A stretch of 64,000 bases of DNA from Elysia chlorotica (GCA_003991915.1 RQTK01001134.1:1-64000); one strand, 5' to 3'. Positions 1 through 12,800 are shown, counted from the first letter of the stretch. Program-made: numbers and translations. Notes: generated from the sequence alone by a model not told the origin.

Positions 1-526
1 GGAAAATATGCTCAAACTTTAGAGCAGTACTCTCACTTGTCAATATCTCATCTCCTTCTCTCAATCATCCAAAGTTTATATATTTGCACAGTACATCTAG
101 CAAGATATAATGATTAAAAAAATAATTTTGACCTTTCATGACAATCTGTGAATAATTCTCCATCTATCTGCTTCATTAAGAAAAAAAATCAGCTGGGCCA
201 AATTTTTTACATTTCATTTTAAAATCACATACATTAAAAAGAAAGACAATTTTTAAAAGTTTCTTTCTGTTTTCTTAAAATTAATCATTTTGAGATAGAC
301 CATTATGTTAACAATGTGACAATATATGTATAGCTCAGAGCTTTTTTTTTTTAAAGAACTAAAAATATTGAAATCTGTTAAAATTTAGAATTAATTTGTT
401 TTGTCTCCAATTATAAATTTATTTTTGGAGGTTTAAAATGGAATGAATATGTTTCTAAATATTTGAATTTCATATTTCACAATGATAGTACATAACAGCC
501 ATTTTGGTTGCTTATATTTCATGAAG
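1..526 (+). other. FAF1: FAF1 intron, left edge of window
   Basis: AT-rich sequence with short homopolymer runs, ending in an AG acceptor at 525-526. No coding signal or recognisable repeat was seen. It is taken as part of the FAF1 intron that precedes the first exon visible in the window. Confidence 0.7.
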
Positions 527-3500
527 CTTGAGGACGATAAAAAGAAAGAGGAGCTGGACAGACTCATGCAGGAACAAAGGAAAGTCGAAGATGAAAAGAA
601 GGAAGAAGAGCAGAGAAAAGAGGTGCGTTTTTGCTAATACTCCCCAGAGTGTTTACCTTTTAACTGATGGTATTCTTTTTTCTAATAGTCAAAATCATGG
701 AAGTGATTTACAACTGCTTTTAGTGATGCCAATTTTCCGTAAATTTACTGAATTCTGTAAAAAAAAAAATAATTGTCCCTCAAAGTCCTTCAACAACAAA
801 AAAGCAGCGGCTCAAGTTCCGTCAAAGTTGTTAGTCAATCTCCTTGCAACAGTGAATCGACTTACAGAAAAGGGAAAAACAATTTAATGGAATAAGCGAA
901 CCGGAAAAGGTGCTGAGTATGCGTTATTACAAAGTAACAACATCCAACCATTCGATTTGAGTTCGAAATATCGGATATATGTGAAAACTAATCTTGATCA
1001 AAGATCTCAGTTGGATTTATTTTGTGTGATTCGAAGTGCCACTAATATACGTGGACTAGTTCGAAACTAGGGCGGTTGGAGGAGTATCTAGATCTAAGAA
1101 CTTTGTGTAGGCCTAGACTAGACTTTCATGATTTATTATTTAGAAATAGAATCTAGAAATAAAATTTGGTCCGTAATGGAATTTGTTGGTCTACTGAACA
1201 TTAAAGAAAGTGATAAAGGAGTGAAAATTGGCATTGTTAAGACAAGAAAGACGCAAATGGCGATTTCTTATTGGATTACTACTGTAAGTTAAGCTAGTGT
1301 GGCCTAGTGCTTGACATGAAAAACTAGAGTCAACTATGGTTCCAACGAAATTAGGGCACTGCATAGCCATGCTAAGAAGAAATATCACCAGTGCTTGTGA
1401 AGCCTTGAAATGCAGCCAGGCCAATTAATCACCCTCATTTTGCTCCAGCTTAGCTATACCATGTATACATACTCTCAATACAATAAATATAAAGCCAAAT
1501 AAACTTAATGATTAATACTCGAAATTTGTCTTTAAACTTTCTTCTTCTTCTTCTTTGCGTTCACTCAAATGGACAGCCCAGTCTCTGACATGAATGTTGC
1601 TGTGCGCCGTAGATCCTCCAGGCTTCCATACAGCTTCTGTGCCATTGGTGTGTCCTGTGGCCACATCAGGTTTCTTATGTTTTCATACATGGGGCAGTGT
1701 TGTAGGACATGGATGACTGTTTGACCTCCAGTTTGGCATGTGCACTGGTCTGATGTTCCAATGTGGAGCTTTGTGTAGAGGTGATGATTCAGGCGGTTGT
1801 GTCCTGTTCTGAGCCTAAAAATGACCACTTGTTCAGCTCTTGTCAGTGCATGATAAGCATCATTTTGGACATGGTTGGGGTGTTCCTGCAGCCATTCCTC
1901 ATGTTGTTGGGCATGGATTATTGTCTTTGCTTCACTGTATGTTGTTGTGTAGTCATTTTGTTGGAGCGCTGCTGCTTTTTTGGCTAGCAAGTCAGCAGTC
2001 TCATTGCCAAATACATTGCAGTGGGAGGGAATCCATTGTAGGGCTATTGTATGGGTTTGGCTTAGCGAGGTTAGCGCTGAGGTCAGATCATTTAGGTCTT
2101 TGTTTTTGCTGGATTTGAGGGCCTGTAGAACAGACAAGGCATCTGTCAGGAAAACGATGTTTTTTGTTGAATGGGGGCTTGATTGGACATGTGCTGCTCC
2201 TTCCTGTATAGCTGTAGCTTCAGCCTTGTAATTGGTAGAGAAGACTCCAGTGGGGATTGAGATCTTGTCCTCTTCACCTCCAGGGTACTTTATGTAGATC
2301 CCGGCACCACCATTCCTGACTGCCTTCTCAGCTGAACCATCAGTATATACTGTTCTTATTTTGCTTTAATATAACAGTGGCATTTATTTGGGGTGTGTTT
2401 TGAGATTCTTAATCCGGTATGCAGCTGTACCGGATCGTGAAAAAGTTCAGTAAAAAAAAAAAGATCCTGTTGGCATCACTGTGTTTTTTTTTTTTCCTCT
2501 AGCAGTAATAAGGTTGTATTCAGAATCCTTGCAAAAATTTCTATGCAAAAACCAGGCTACCGTATCAAATGAAGGATAGCAATGGTGTGCTTTTTGAAAA
2601 GGCTTCCGTTAAAAAAAGCTCATATTTAATATGGTAATATGATTAATCAGTTCTCAAAGTATGAAAACAGCGCACCACTTAGAGCATCAGTTAACCAGTT
2701 GAACAGTACTGCCACATCCCTTTTTTTTCACACCATCAAACCAGACAAATTTCAAATTATGTCTGATTTTAAAAGAGCCAAAGAAAAAAGAAACCTATTG
2801 TCTCGCAAATTAGGATTATGAGAAATTTGAATTATCGGACTTTGTTTTGTGAGGTTTACACTGTATATAGCAGATTTGTAAGTTACGGCTGATTTGAATA
2901 GTCAAAAATCAGTCATCTCTGCCGATTGTTCTATATCTAAGCATGAGGGTTTTTCATCCATTTTCTTTGACTATATTTTTATTGAACACTATGTGTGTAA
3001 AAATCTTCGTACAGTACAGCCATTTGTAGACTCCCGTCCGATTCTTTGAGGATAAGATTCTTTCTTGAATTTTTATTCTCTCACATTAGATAGCAGTATA
3101 ATTCCTAAAAAGAAACAAATTCTTGTTCCCTTTTCAAGCAATTAGTAATGATGTAGCCTCCTTTCCATTTCCCCTCCTCAGATAAGAAGATTCTTAAGCA
3201 AATTCTTCCTCCAGGCAATCAGCTGTAGTTGGCCTCACTTTCCATTCCCCGTCCTTAGATAACAAGATCCCTTACCAAGTTTTCCTTCTGCCTGCAGGGC
3301 ATCAGCTGTGATGCGAGCTCACTATCCATTCCGTCCTTAGATAACAAGATTCCTAATCAACTTCTCCTTCTGCGTGCAGGGCATCAGCTATGAGGCGAGC
3401 TCACTTTCCATTCCCCGTCCTTAGATAACAAGATTACTAATCAATTTCTTCCTCTCCCTGCAGGCCATTAGCCTAGAAAAGGCTTCCCAAGTCCCAGACG

Positions 3501-4654
3501 AACCGCCGGAGGACTACCAGGGCAAAGTTTCGAGGTTGCGGTTCAGAGTGGCAGGTGGTGAGGTCATCAGCCGAAGGTTCCTCGCCTCAAACTCTCTCAG
3601 GGATATGCTCAACTTCTTGATAGCCCGAGGCTTTCATATAGAGGACTACAAGGTCTTGACAACATACCCCCGCAGGGATGTAAGTCTTCACTCTAGTTAT
3701 AACATTTAATTTCAAAACTGGATCAAAAATCATAAACATACAATAATACACAGGGGAAATTTTGGTAACTGTAATGTTTATACTAAAACCATTAAATGTC
3801 TGCTCTCTTGCTTCTCACACTTCTCAATTTACTAGACAAATTTTTCATCACGCTGATATCAGGCGAAGCTGCTCTGAGTTGTCGTGTCCAAAAACTGTTT
3901 AAATAATATTAAACCCGTGGATGTGAATGGATTATATAATAATATAAGTTGCTTTTTAAGTTTGCACCATCTTGGGAAATAGTGAAACCCAATGAACATC
4001 TTTAAATAATTGATACAAAGGTTCCCAATGGCTGGAAGAGCCAAGTCCCCTTGAAAGGAAAAAAAAGGGGAAGGGGGGGGAGTGAGGGGGTGAAACACAA
4101 AAACAAGGGCAATCAAGCGAAATTTATGTTGACACAAACAGCCATGCTTTGGTGGAATCCAATCGTGTTTATGAGTGGGACAGATTTGTTCTTAGATAGA
4201 GCACACAATGGACACAAATATTTATCTTGTTAACATTCAAACAACACTGGAGACTGAACAGGTGAAAATCCAAATACTACCTCATTCTGCTTACTTTGCT
4301 CCACATAATTATGTAATTTTTTTTTTAAACCATAAGATATTTATCAGGTAGAACTGTACCCACATTGCTGCACAGTGTTCTCTCATTATTTTATATACAT
4401 TTCATTTCTTATGCATACATTTTACTATTGTAAAGCCGTTTTACAAGGAACTTACTAATTGTTCTGATAAAAAATTAAAAACAATTTTTTTTTAAATTCC
4501 AGTATTCAAATTACTGCAGTGATATAGCTCATTGTCTTGGTTGTTACAACTCGTTCATTTCTATTGTCCACAGGTTTCTAGTCTGGATGAGAATTCAACT
4601 CTGGAGTCTTTAAAACTTTACCCACAAGAGACTTTGATATTGGAAGAGCGATAA
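527..4654 (+). CDS. FAF1: FAF1 (FAS-associated factor 1), 3' end with UBX domain
   Basis: Three terminal coding exons are visible: 527-622, 3464-3679 and 4574-4654 (TAA), all joined in phase 0; earlier exons lie off the left edge. The first exon encodes a charged E/K-rich helix (LEDDKKKEELDRLMQEQ...) like the segment before the UBX domain in FAF1. The other two encode the ubiquitin-like UBX fold: KVSRLRFRVAGGEVISRRFL, then YKVLTTYPRRD, then LKLYPQETLILEER. Vertebrate FAF1 ends LFPQETLFLEAKE, and this tail separates FAF1 from FAF2. In the family, FAF1 binds ubiquitinated clients and hands them to the p97/VCP segregase through UBX, acting in cytosol and nucleus. Oddity: the usual p97-contact tripeptide FPR reads YPR. 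The intron before 3464 contains an acceptor-derived tandem array and nested transposons. Confidence 0.93.
721..2481. mobile_element. hAT-like TIR element, longer copy interrupted by a LINE fragment
   Basis: The left end reads TAGTGATGCCAATTTTCC and the right end reads GATCCTGTTGGCATCACTG. They are inverted versions of each other and match both ends of a compact 341-bp copy at 53256-53596. Similarity to that copy runs from 721 to about 1020, and again over the last 60 bp. The middle holds unrelated sequence plus a LINE fragment on the minus strand. The terminus CAGTGATGCCAA resembles hAT-type ends. No transposase was recognised, and the target duplication is unclear in the AT-rich flanks. Confidence 0.5.
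1545..2365 (-). mobile_element. LINE fragment: RNase H domain and 3' end (I/Nimb/Ingi-like)
   Basis: Minus-strand reading gives a near-complete RNase H domain, open from about 2365 to a TGA at 1565-1567. The catalytic acids are all visible: YTDGS (first Asp), KAEATAI (Glu), LTDALSVLQ (Asp) and WIPSHCNVFGNETAD (last Asp). A short zinc-knuckle-like CTCQTGG...HVLQHCPMY tail follows. The 3' end is a (GAA)-type tail at about 1540-1555, typical of I-group non-LTR elements. The reverse transcriptase and endonuclease are absent, so this is a 5'-truncated insertion. The domain is intact, which suggests a fairly young insertion. Confidence 0.85.
2800..2870. repeat. pogo/Tigger-like terminal fragment
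   Basis: The stretch reading TGAGAAATTTGAATTATCGG ahead of GTGAGGTTTACACTGTA recurs with small changes at about 6025-6085. The reversed end CAGTGTAAACCTCACAAA resembles pogo/Tigger-type termini. Only one end is recognisable at each site, so these are probably old truncated copies. The family call is tentative. Confidence 0.35.
3085..3470 (+). repeat. Tandem array of FAF1 splice-acceptor units
   Basis: About four to five decaying units of roughly 80-88 bp end in the working acceptor. The shared core is TTCCATTCCCCGTCCTTAG, then ATAACAAGATTACTAATCAA, then a pyrimidine tract ending in AG. AG positions are near 3215 (CTTCCTCCAG), 3299 (CTGCCTGCAG) and 3381 (TGCGTGCAG), with the true acceptor at 3463 (CTCCCTGCAG). 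After each decoy AG, 15-25 bp resemble the exon start: GGCATCAGCTATGAGGCGAG reads GISYEA beside the exon's AISLEKA. The duplicated unit therefore included the branch region, acceptor and first coding bases. Use of the last decoy would reach an in-frame TAG before the exon. Confidence 0.85.
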
Positions 4655-6810
4655 CATTTTGAAGTTAATTTATAGATGATATTGTATTATTATAATTTGA
4701 CTTAATTTGATTGCATGCAATTCATTGCAATGTCCCTGTACAGCTGTGTGATTCTAAATTAAAATTTATGCAATGTGTTTCCTTTTTGAGGTTTTCTTTA
4801 TTGTATGCTTTAACATGAAGAGTTTCTCTTCTTTAATTTGTGTCTCGTTGCGTAAGTTCTTTAGAAATGAATTTCTTTTTTAACACTAAGAACGAGAACA
4901 TGCCTACCAATAAGCATTTAGAATGAAAACAGATATTAATAATTAATTCCAAACTATGTGTCACTATCCCAAGCAAAGGGTTTGGATAAAGAAGAGACAT
5001 TACTGTGATACATGAGGCATAGTTTATCAAATCTATAAAAACTCTGGTTGAATTTGTAAATCACCAATCTTACTGAAAAAGACTCTTACATTCATAATCT
5101 AACAAGAACATTAGGTAGAGAGATTAACAATAGAATCTTTTCATGAAAATATTTTTGATGAATGAAATAGTATTGAAACTTCCTTTTGGATTCATTGGGC
5201 TTACTTAGCAAGTTCCGCAACTTCGTTTTTACTTGGCAAACCCTCTGTCACCTTTTATATCTTTTTCAATCCAGATATAGAGCTACACATGAAATGGATG
5301 AGCCTTGAAACAGGTTTTAGTGTAAGCGAAGGGAAGAGATTTCAAAAACATTAAATTTTTGCATTATGTGCCAGTAAAATCAGTGAGATATTTATTTTAT
5401 TTGGTTATTAAAATATTTGAACAGGGAAAAATTTTACACCTTATCTGGGGGATTTACCAAAAGTAAAATTCAGTAAACACAAGACATGTGGGAAAAGCTT
5501 TCTGAAATTTATTCTCAAGATAAAATTCATTTTTTATAAATACAAAATATACATACGACAATACAAGTTAAGAGCAACTCCCACTAAGGATAGGAAGCAG
5601 CAAATAATGCCATGAATTTGAGGCAAATGGCGCTTTTGTCACACACATGGGCGACTGAATATCATGCGACTGAAGATACTGTGCAATGTGAAGATGGAAG
5701 TCGAATATCAAACCTCATGATTAAGAATTGCTTGGGATTACAGAAGGAGACATACCTGAATCACAAAAGCATTAAAATTAGGAGACGGTTCCTTAGCTTA
5801 TATGAAATACTGAGATTATGATTGTTTACTATTGTTTCCTTCTATAGCTACCTTTACCACCCAATTCTTTCAAAGGCATTTGTTGGTCAGCAATAAGCAA
5901 TTGAGGCTGCTTGACAGACAGTACTTTTGTAATTGGTGGTGTGAGCTTCAAAATAAGGGAAACTAGAAAAACATACGAGTCTGATTTCAATAGAGCCAGA
6001 GAGTAACCTTTACTCTGACAAATTTTGGTTTATGAGAAATTTGAATAATCAGACTTCATTTTGTGAGGTTTACATTGTTATCTACTTGTAAAAAAGTACA
6101 ACATGGTAGTGGAATATTTATATTGTATTATTTCAGATCTAGCCTAAAATACTATAATCTTTTGAAGAATAAAATATTTGATAAAATACAAAGATAATTG
6201 TAGAAATATTCTATATGCATAAATAACGAACTTGGGTTGGGGTGAGGGGGGAAAAGCTAACATTTTAAAATTACATGTTTATTTGAATTCTTTTTTTTTT
6301 ACCTCACCACACTATGACAGTATGAGTATGAGCATGTTTTTCTCTTGATACTTCTTTTATAAAAGGATTGATACTGAGTTAAATATGGCAGCCTGTCGGC
6401 GTATAGGATTCCCCAAGGGAACCTAGGAGACGTTATACATGGAGAGAGGGAGAGAATTCTCTCCCTCCCTCTATAGAGAATTTAATATGGCAGCCTTCTC
6501 AGAATTTGCGACAAATAGAGTAACGTCATCTCTCTCAATGACCCAAAAAGAGGTACCGGGTATATGAATTTCATCGGGGCTATGCGCCGTGCGTGACCAA
6601 TGGCAATACAGAATGTAGGGCCATATCCTTTATAGGTTTGGTCAAATCAGATACAAAAATGTCAAATTGCTGTAGAAACAAGATTTAATCTTTGACTCAG
6701 TCCGTGAAAGCTGTGGACAGACTCGTCTTTGCAGTGCTTAAACAGCTAAACTCATTAGTTGTCTACCACATGGTTCTCTAATCTAGTTATATGAGGGGTG
6801 CGTCAACATA
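4655..6810. other. Tail-to-tail spacer: 3' UTRs of FAF1 and C19orf44
   Basis: No coding region was recognised here. The left part should be the FAF1 3' UTR; only a weak AATTAAA is seen near 4757. The right part should be the C19orf44 3' UTR read leftwards, with a minus-strand AATAAA at 6278-6283 and another near 5508. A pogo-like end lies at about 6025-6085, and a perfect 22-bp palindrome centred on GAATTC lies at 6446-6467. Confidence 0.5.
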
Positions 6811-9800
6811 TCAGACAGCCAGCTCCTCTTGCTCCACCAGCCTCAGTGCCTCCTTGAACGTCATGCGAGGTTTCCGGTGCTGCTCGATATACTGCAGGGA
6901 AAAACGTGAAAAAAAATAGAGTAATCAACATTACCAGGACATATAGAGCTAGTTCTAAAAATGAATGAAAGTAAAAAGCGTTGCTGTTAGTACACCAAAC
7001 TCAATAATAATTATGATGCATATATAGTGGACGTGACAATATATTCAAGGTACAGATTTTAAAAATTTTTCTTTTTTTTACATTCCTACTAATTTTAGCT
7101 TACACACATTAGAAGCACCTAAAGTTTAAAGGAAAATTTGATTCTCCAAAATCTCACGAAAAGTCTCGTTTCAAGAGTTGAATTTGAATTGTGCATACGG
7201 TAAATTTAAATATGCCAAACCAGAATGGTTTTTATCCAGCCTCATTGACACACTTCTGTGTGTTAAAGATGGACACAGGCATCATCATATATTTTAAAAG
7301 CACTTTATGATGAATAAAAATTTGGTCAAAAAAATTGGGGATTTACAGTTACACGAAAAGAAATGGATTAAACCGTAGATTTAAATTTTTGAGTGCTCAC
7401 CGCCTTAGTGTCCTCCAGTGTGGTGTACTGATGATTGTACTGCAGACCGTCCAGGCACGACTGGTAGATCCGGTTCTGGATGTTGACGAAGTTACGCACC
7501 AGGTCAAGCTGAGCCCTCATCATCTCCTGCAGGGCCAGCACTGACGGACTGTAGGCGGTGATCGCTGGATGGAGGAGGGAGGGGGTGCGAGTGTGTGAGA
7601 GAAATTAGGTTAACAGTACAATCATGTAATAATGCGGGCAGTGATAGCTGGAGGGGGCACTATGGGGGTTGCTTGAGAAGAATTAGGTTAAAATACTGTC
7701 ATTGTGTCAACATTACATGTAACTATGTATGCAGTGATTCTTGCAATGGGTACCATTTTGGGGGAAAGTGCGTGAGAGAAATCAGGTCAAAATACTGTCA
7801 CCATTGCAGGGGGAAATTGTGTTAGAAACATTCAGTCAAACTTCAAAGTGCCGTTAATATAACATAAGAAAGAAGACCAGGTGGAAATGTGAATGGAGTT
7901 GTGAAAATAATTAGGCTGAATGATATCGGGATGGCAACAAGAGACTTTAAAAATAAAGTTGATTCCCTGCCATGTCTCTTGGGCCTCACCTTCTAGCGAG
8001 TCTGCACTGACAACGTGAGTGGCGACAGGAGCAGGATCCACATACTGTAGCCGAGCGGCCGCGACACATGAATGTCCATATGTGCCGCATTCCAGTGGTG
8101 GATGGCCCCACTAGGGTCCCCTGTCGAGATGTCGAGTCTCTTTTCCTCCACCACGAGCTTGTGCTCCGTCCTTCCCTTGCCTTTCTTGTGGCTCGCCTCA
8201 CTGACAGGAATAAAACATGATAGGTTTACTTGGTTGATGGTTTCAAAGTAGGAATATTGCAGGCAGAACAGATGTAGAGAGATAGAGAGACAAGAATGCC
8301 AGACAATACAATGTGAAGATTAGGATAAGAGACAGGTGAAGATGTGTATACAGGTAAGCCCCTGTGAAAAAAAAAGGGGGGGGGGGGGGGAGTCCCACTT
8401 TTATGATAATTTTGCCAGTAGATAGTCAAACTGATCTGTAAATACTTTTATAAGCATTGTTAAAATTGAATATTGCTAAGAGACGAACACCAAAAGATGG
8501 ATGGATATAGTGGTCCCCCCCCCCCCTTTCCCCTGTTTATTTCACCATTGACAATTTTACCCAGCCGTGTAAGACTTGCCTGTAGGAATCTGGACCGCCG
8601 GACCGTCGTCTCTCCCTGGCCTTGGACTGCTTGTCCTGAGACCTGGCAGACACAGTGCTGGACGCTGTCTTCGTCTCAAACTCTGACGTAAATGATTCGG
8701 AATAATCATAGTCCACTTCTGTGTCTTCCGGCTCCGATACTTCCTTCCTTGGCTCGCTGTGCCTGCCACTTCCAATCAATTCACTGCAAGAAATGGAAAG
8801 AATGGAAACAATGACCTTAACCTTGGTGTACCTTAATCATATTTCACTGTATGCGCTATGTATTAACTCAGAATGCAAAGTGACATAATTACGTATTTGA
8901 GAGGACTGATTGCCCATTGGGCAAACATACCAGTTTACTTGCATATGTAGCTGGAATTTTAAGGGGGTTTTAAGATCTGTGACCTGCCAACGATTCAGGG
9001 CAAAACAGCAATGTTAAAAAAAATGGGCTTGTTTTGATAGCAGAGGTAGAAATGTAGAGGAGGATAGAGAGAGTGAGAAAGACAACGGTAAAAAAAAAGA
9101 GAGAGAAAGAGAGAGTTGAGTTGCGTTGAGTTGAGTTGGTTTGACATCCAACATCAGTGTTATATACAGGCTATGTTGTGGACGGGCTCAAAAACTGACG
9201 TTTGACAATTTTATGTGCTGCCACACACGAGACAGGGCGGGGGTACCATGACTCCTGTGTCAGTCGATCACGTTATACTGACACCGACCCAACCAGTTAC
9301 ATCAAACGAAGTCAGACAAATAAATATGCTGATCATGGGATTCAAACTGCGGACATCCTGACCTGGACACCAACGCTCTACCACTTCAGCCATTTGCCCC
9401 AGAGAGAGAGAGAAGAAAAAGAAGATGAGGGAGGTAACCAGTGCTCACCTGACGCTCTGCGCCACGACTGCTCTGAACGGGGCCGCAGGTTTCACCTTCC
9501 TGCTCCCGATCTCCGTGACAATCTCAGACTCTGATTGGTTGTTCCTGGCTTTGAACCTGTCCTCCTCCGCCTCCGTCTTGATCTCTGAATCCGAGTCAGC
9601 GCTGACTCCACCATCCACTGCTGCCGGAAGCTCATCCACCATGTGGATTCCCAAGCTCTCAAACAGGTTTGATGCTGACTCCACTTTCTTCAGACCTGCC
9701 TTGTTTTTTGTGGGGGAAGTTTTTGCCTTGAAGGAGCCTGCTGAACCAGATTTGGAGTGGAATGATGAGAGGGATTTTTTCTGTGATGCAGATGTTGACC

Positions 9801-12800
9801 GTTTCTTTCCACTGCGTTTCTTGTCGCTGCTTCGCCTGCGTGAAGATGACAAGAGGCTGGCTGCGTCCATTAAATTCACTGAGAAAAAGAGAACAAAGTT
9901 AGAGTCAAGTAATGTTCCTATTATACACCGCTCATTCAGTCTAGGCTACATTTTTCTTTATTTTGTATCTGACCTCTATGAAGTACAAAACCTACAAGCT
10001 TTTTTTTTCACAACTCCGTCTATGAAATGCTAATTTTACTCTAAGAACTTCACTTTCAGGTTTCTGCTCAAGGTAGTCCCTAGGCAGAAACCTGAAAGTG
10101 AAGGTCATAGTTATGTCATCTTCTGGTTGGGTCTTTCAGTATATTCTGACTGGCTGGGGCTCGTCCACAATACAGTGCAGACTCAAAAGGCGAAAATGAA
10201 ACAAAAAAACACTAACAGTGAGAGAAGCAGAACTCACAGTTGAAGTGATCCTCTGAGCTTTGTGACTCGTGCTGCGATGGCTGTCGACCAAACTGACGAT
10301 CCTCCATGATCTCGCTGGCCATGGAATCGAGCATCATGTCTGAGTCTTGAGACTGCGACCTTGAAAGCTTGCCATAGGGGGACGGCGACCTTTTGAAGGG
10401 CGATGGTGAGCGGGATCGGTTCACTGGGGACGGAGATGATCTCAGAACCTTTTGCTGAGATCCGGGAGTTTTCTTGCGCCATTTCTGCTGCTTCTTCGCG
10501 ACGAGCTGGCAGATAAGGCAGGGAAAAAAATGATTTGTACAGTTAATGTCATGATGGTAGTTTTGATACATGGTTTGATAGAGCAAAGCTTCTGTAAACA
10601 TTTTGTAATTGAACATCAAAACTTTGAAGAACTTAATAGTTTCTCTTTCATTACCAATAAGAAATTATATTAAATTATACAATCACTTCCAATGGAAGTA
10701 AGCTACCATTAACCTGGTATATTTTTCAGCAATGAAAAATACTTGATCTATATGCCCATTTTTTTAATTCAAAATAATCGTAAGACTAAGAAATGAATCA
10801 AATCATAAAGCTTAAGGAGAACAACGAGTAAAGGAAATGTTTTTTCAAATTTTGATTGCATCATTGTACATTGTATTGAAATTACAACACTTATTCTAAC
10901 ACAAGTTGTCAGCTGAGAACTGTTTTTTTCCATTGTCAATGACAGGTAGCATAAAGCATTTCAGAGTCAATGAATTGTCTTACATTTTGAGGTCGTTTGG
11001 CCGAAGACTCTGATACAGACAAGCCGTGGATGAATTCTGCAAGGCTTTCTTCTTCTGAAGTCAGGTAGACTTGCCCTAGGGTGCGGACGATCTCACCCTT
11101 CGTCCTCTGCTCCTCTGGGAACAGTCGCATTAACAAGTTTAGCGTGGGATAGAAAAATGCAGAGGAATTTGCTTAGGATTATACTCAGGACAGTCTAAAA
11201 GTTTCTTTTATTCCATATTTTCATATTAATAATTGACTATGAAGTAGCATTGCATTATTTTTATACACAGTGTCACCAGTCTCTGGTATCACACTGCCGT
11301 ACATTCGCATCCTTTGTCTAAACTTAGCCTATATGACAAAGACGGTGTGAAATGTGTTTAGGTTTCTGTCTGGCTCAGCAAAATGCTGTATGGGTTGACT
11401 GACCGTTATTTTAGAACCAAAGCTCGCTCCCCTCTCCCGCTGTATCCAAGTTCACCATTTCCTTGTCCCGTTAAACCCAAGCAGAACTCATAGGCTTTAT
11501 ATAGTAGAAAAAAAAAGCAGGGATTCTTGAAATGTCCCTCTGTAGCGATGGTCCCACAGCAGCGGGTGCCACTATAGTTGTGCACTACTATAGTTTTTTA
11601 TTATTCCGCACGCCGGACAATTGTTCCCCTAGGTCTATATCGACGAACCAGGCTTTATTGGGCCATGTTCACCACAGTGCATAATAATGAAGGGTTTATC
11701 CCTCACACATGCGCATTTTACACTGTAGCCACCATCCCCCAATCCCCATCAAGTGCCGCAGTCAGTGATTTGTCCCTTGCCTTTCCCACCTCAGCAAACA
11801 GTCATTCAACCCTCAGGCCTCAGGGATGCATGTAGCTGTACATGTACATTAAAATTTGCGCCTATCGATACTGACTGTTTTTAGTTCAATTGCTTGTTAC
11901 ATAAATACATGTTGTTGAATAAAGACACGATTAAAAATCTACTGATCTTCCAGTGCATATTCAAAGCCTCTTAATTCTTATTTTCATTATATTAAACATT
12001 GACTAGAAACCCCTGCAAGCCAGTCCAAAAAAAACAGACATCAATAAAAGATTCAAGAAATTGGAATAAAGAAGGCCCTGTACATACCTTTCCCCTTTTT
12101 TTGTTTTATTTTGGTCTATCCTTAAAGGATAACTGTATAAACACATTGTAATGTAAATGCTCACCTGAAGATAAAACCCCTTCCCCATTCACTTGGATAC
12201 ACCTCCATAACAACCTCTTGATTACAATCATATGACTGATGCTTTATTTTTTGTAACTGATTTGACATGAAATATTGGCATGCCAAAATTATTATTTTTT
12301 TAAGGGGAAAAAGCACCTAACTCCCCAGGGTTTTTTTCCCTCTTCGGCTATACATTATTTTTAATGATTGACATTTTTATATCGACATCAAATCCTCTTC
12401 CTACAGCATGTAGATATAAGCAGATTATACTGTATTTGTCTTAAGGTTGTTAAGTATGGGAAGTCAAATTTGTTTTGCAATCACCTGATTTTTTCTTCTT
12501 TTTCTCGACAGAAGAGCTTCTCTTCACCACGCGAGGACTTGGCGAGCAGGTCTCTGGTCCTTTGTCATCCTCCACAGACTTGCGATTTTTCAAAAACTTC
12601 GGCCCGTCACGACCAACGCTGACATCTGCCGAATTTGGACGTACTCCAGGTTCCAAGCCTCGGATACTGTCTTCAGACTCACTGTCGACTGATATCTGCC
12701 GGCGCTGAGATTTTCCACTCAAAGCGCGGCTCTTTATTTTTTTGTCTAAAGCGCTGGCTTTATCTAAGGCTGATATTTTGGACGGCTTTGAGGAAGATCC

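Noticed and set aside
1763-2231. Plus-strand open frames
   Set aside because: They are antisense shadows of the LINE RNase H domain.
9202-10033. Plus-strand open frames of 110 and 202 codons
   Set aside because: The longer one is antisense to C19orf44 exon 6; the shorter one runs through a SINE.
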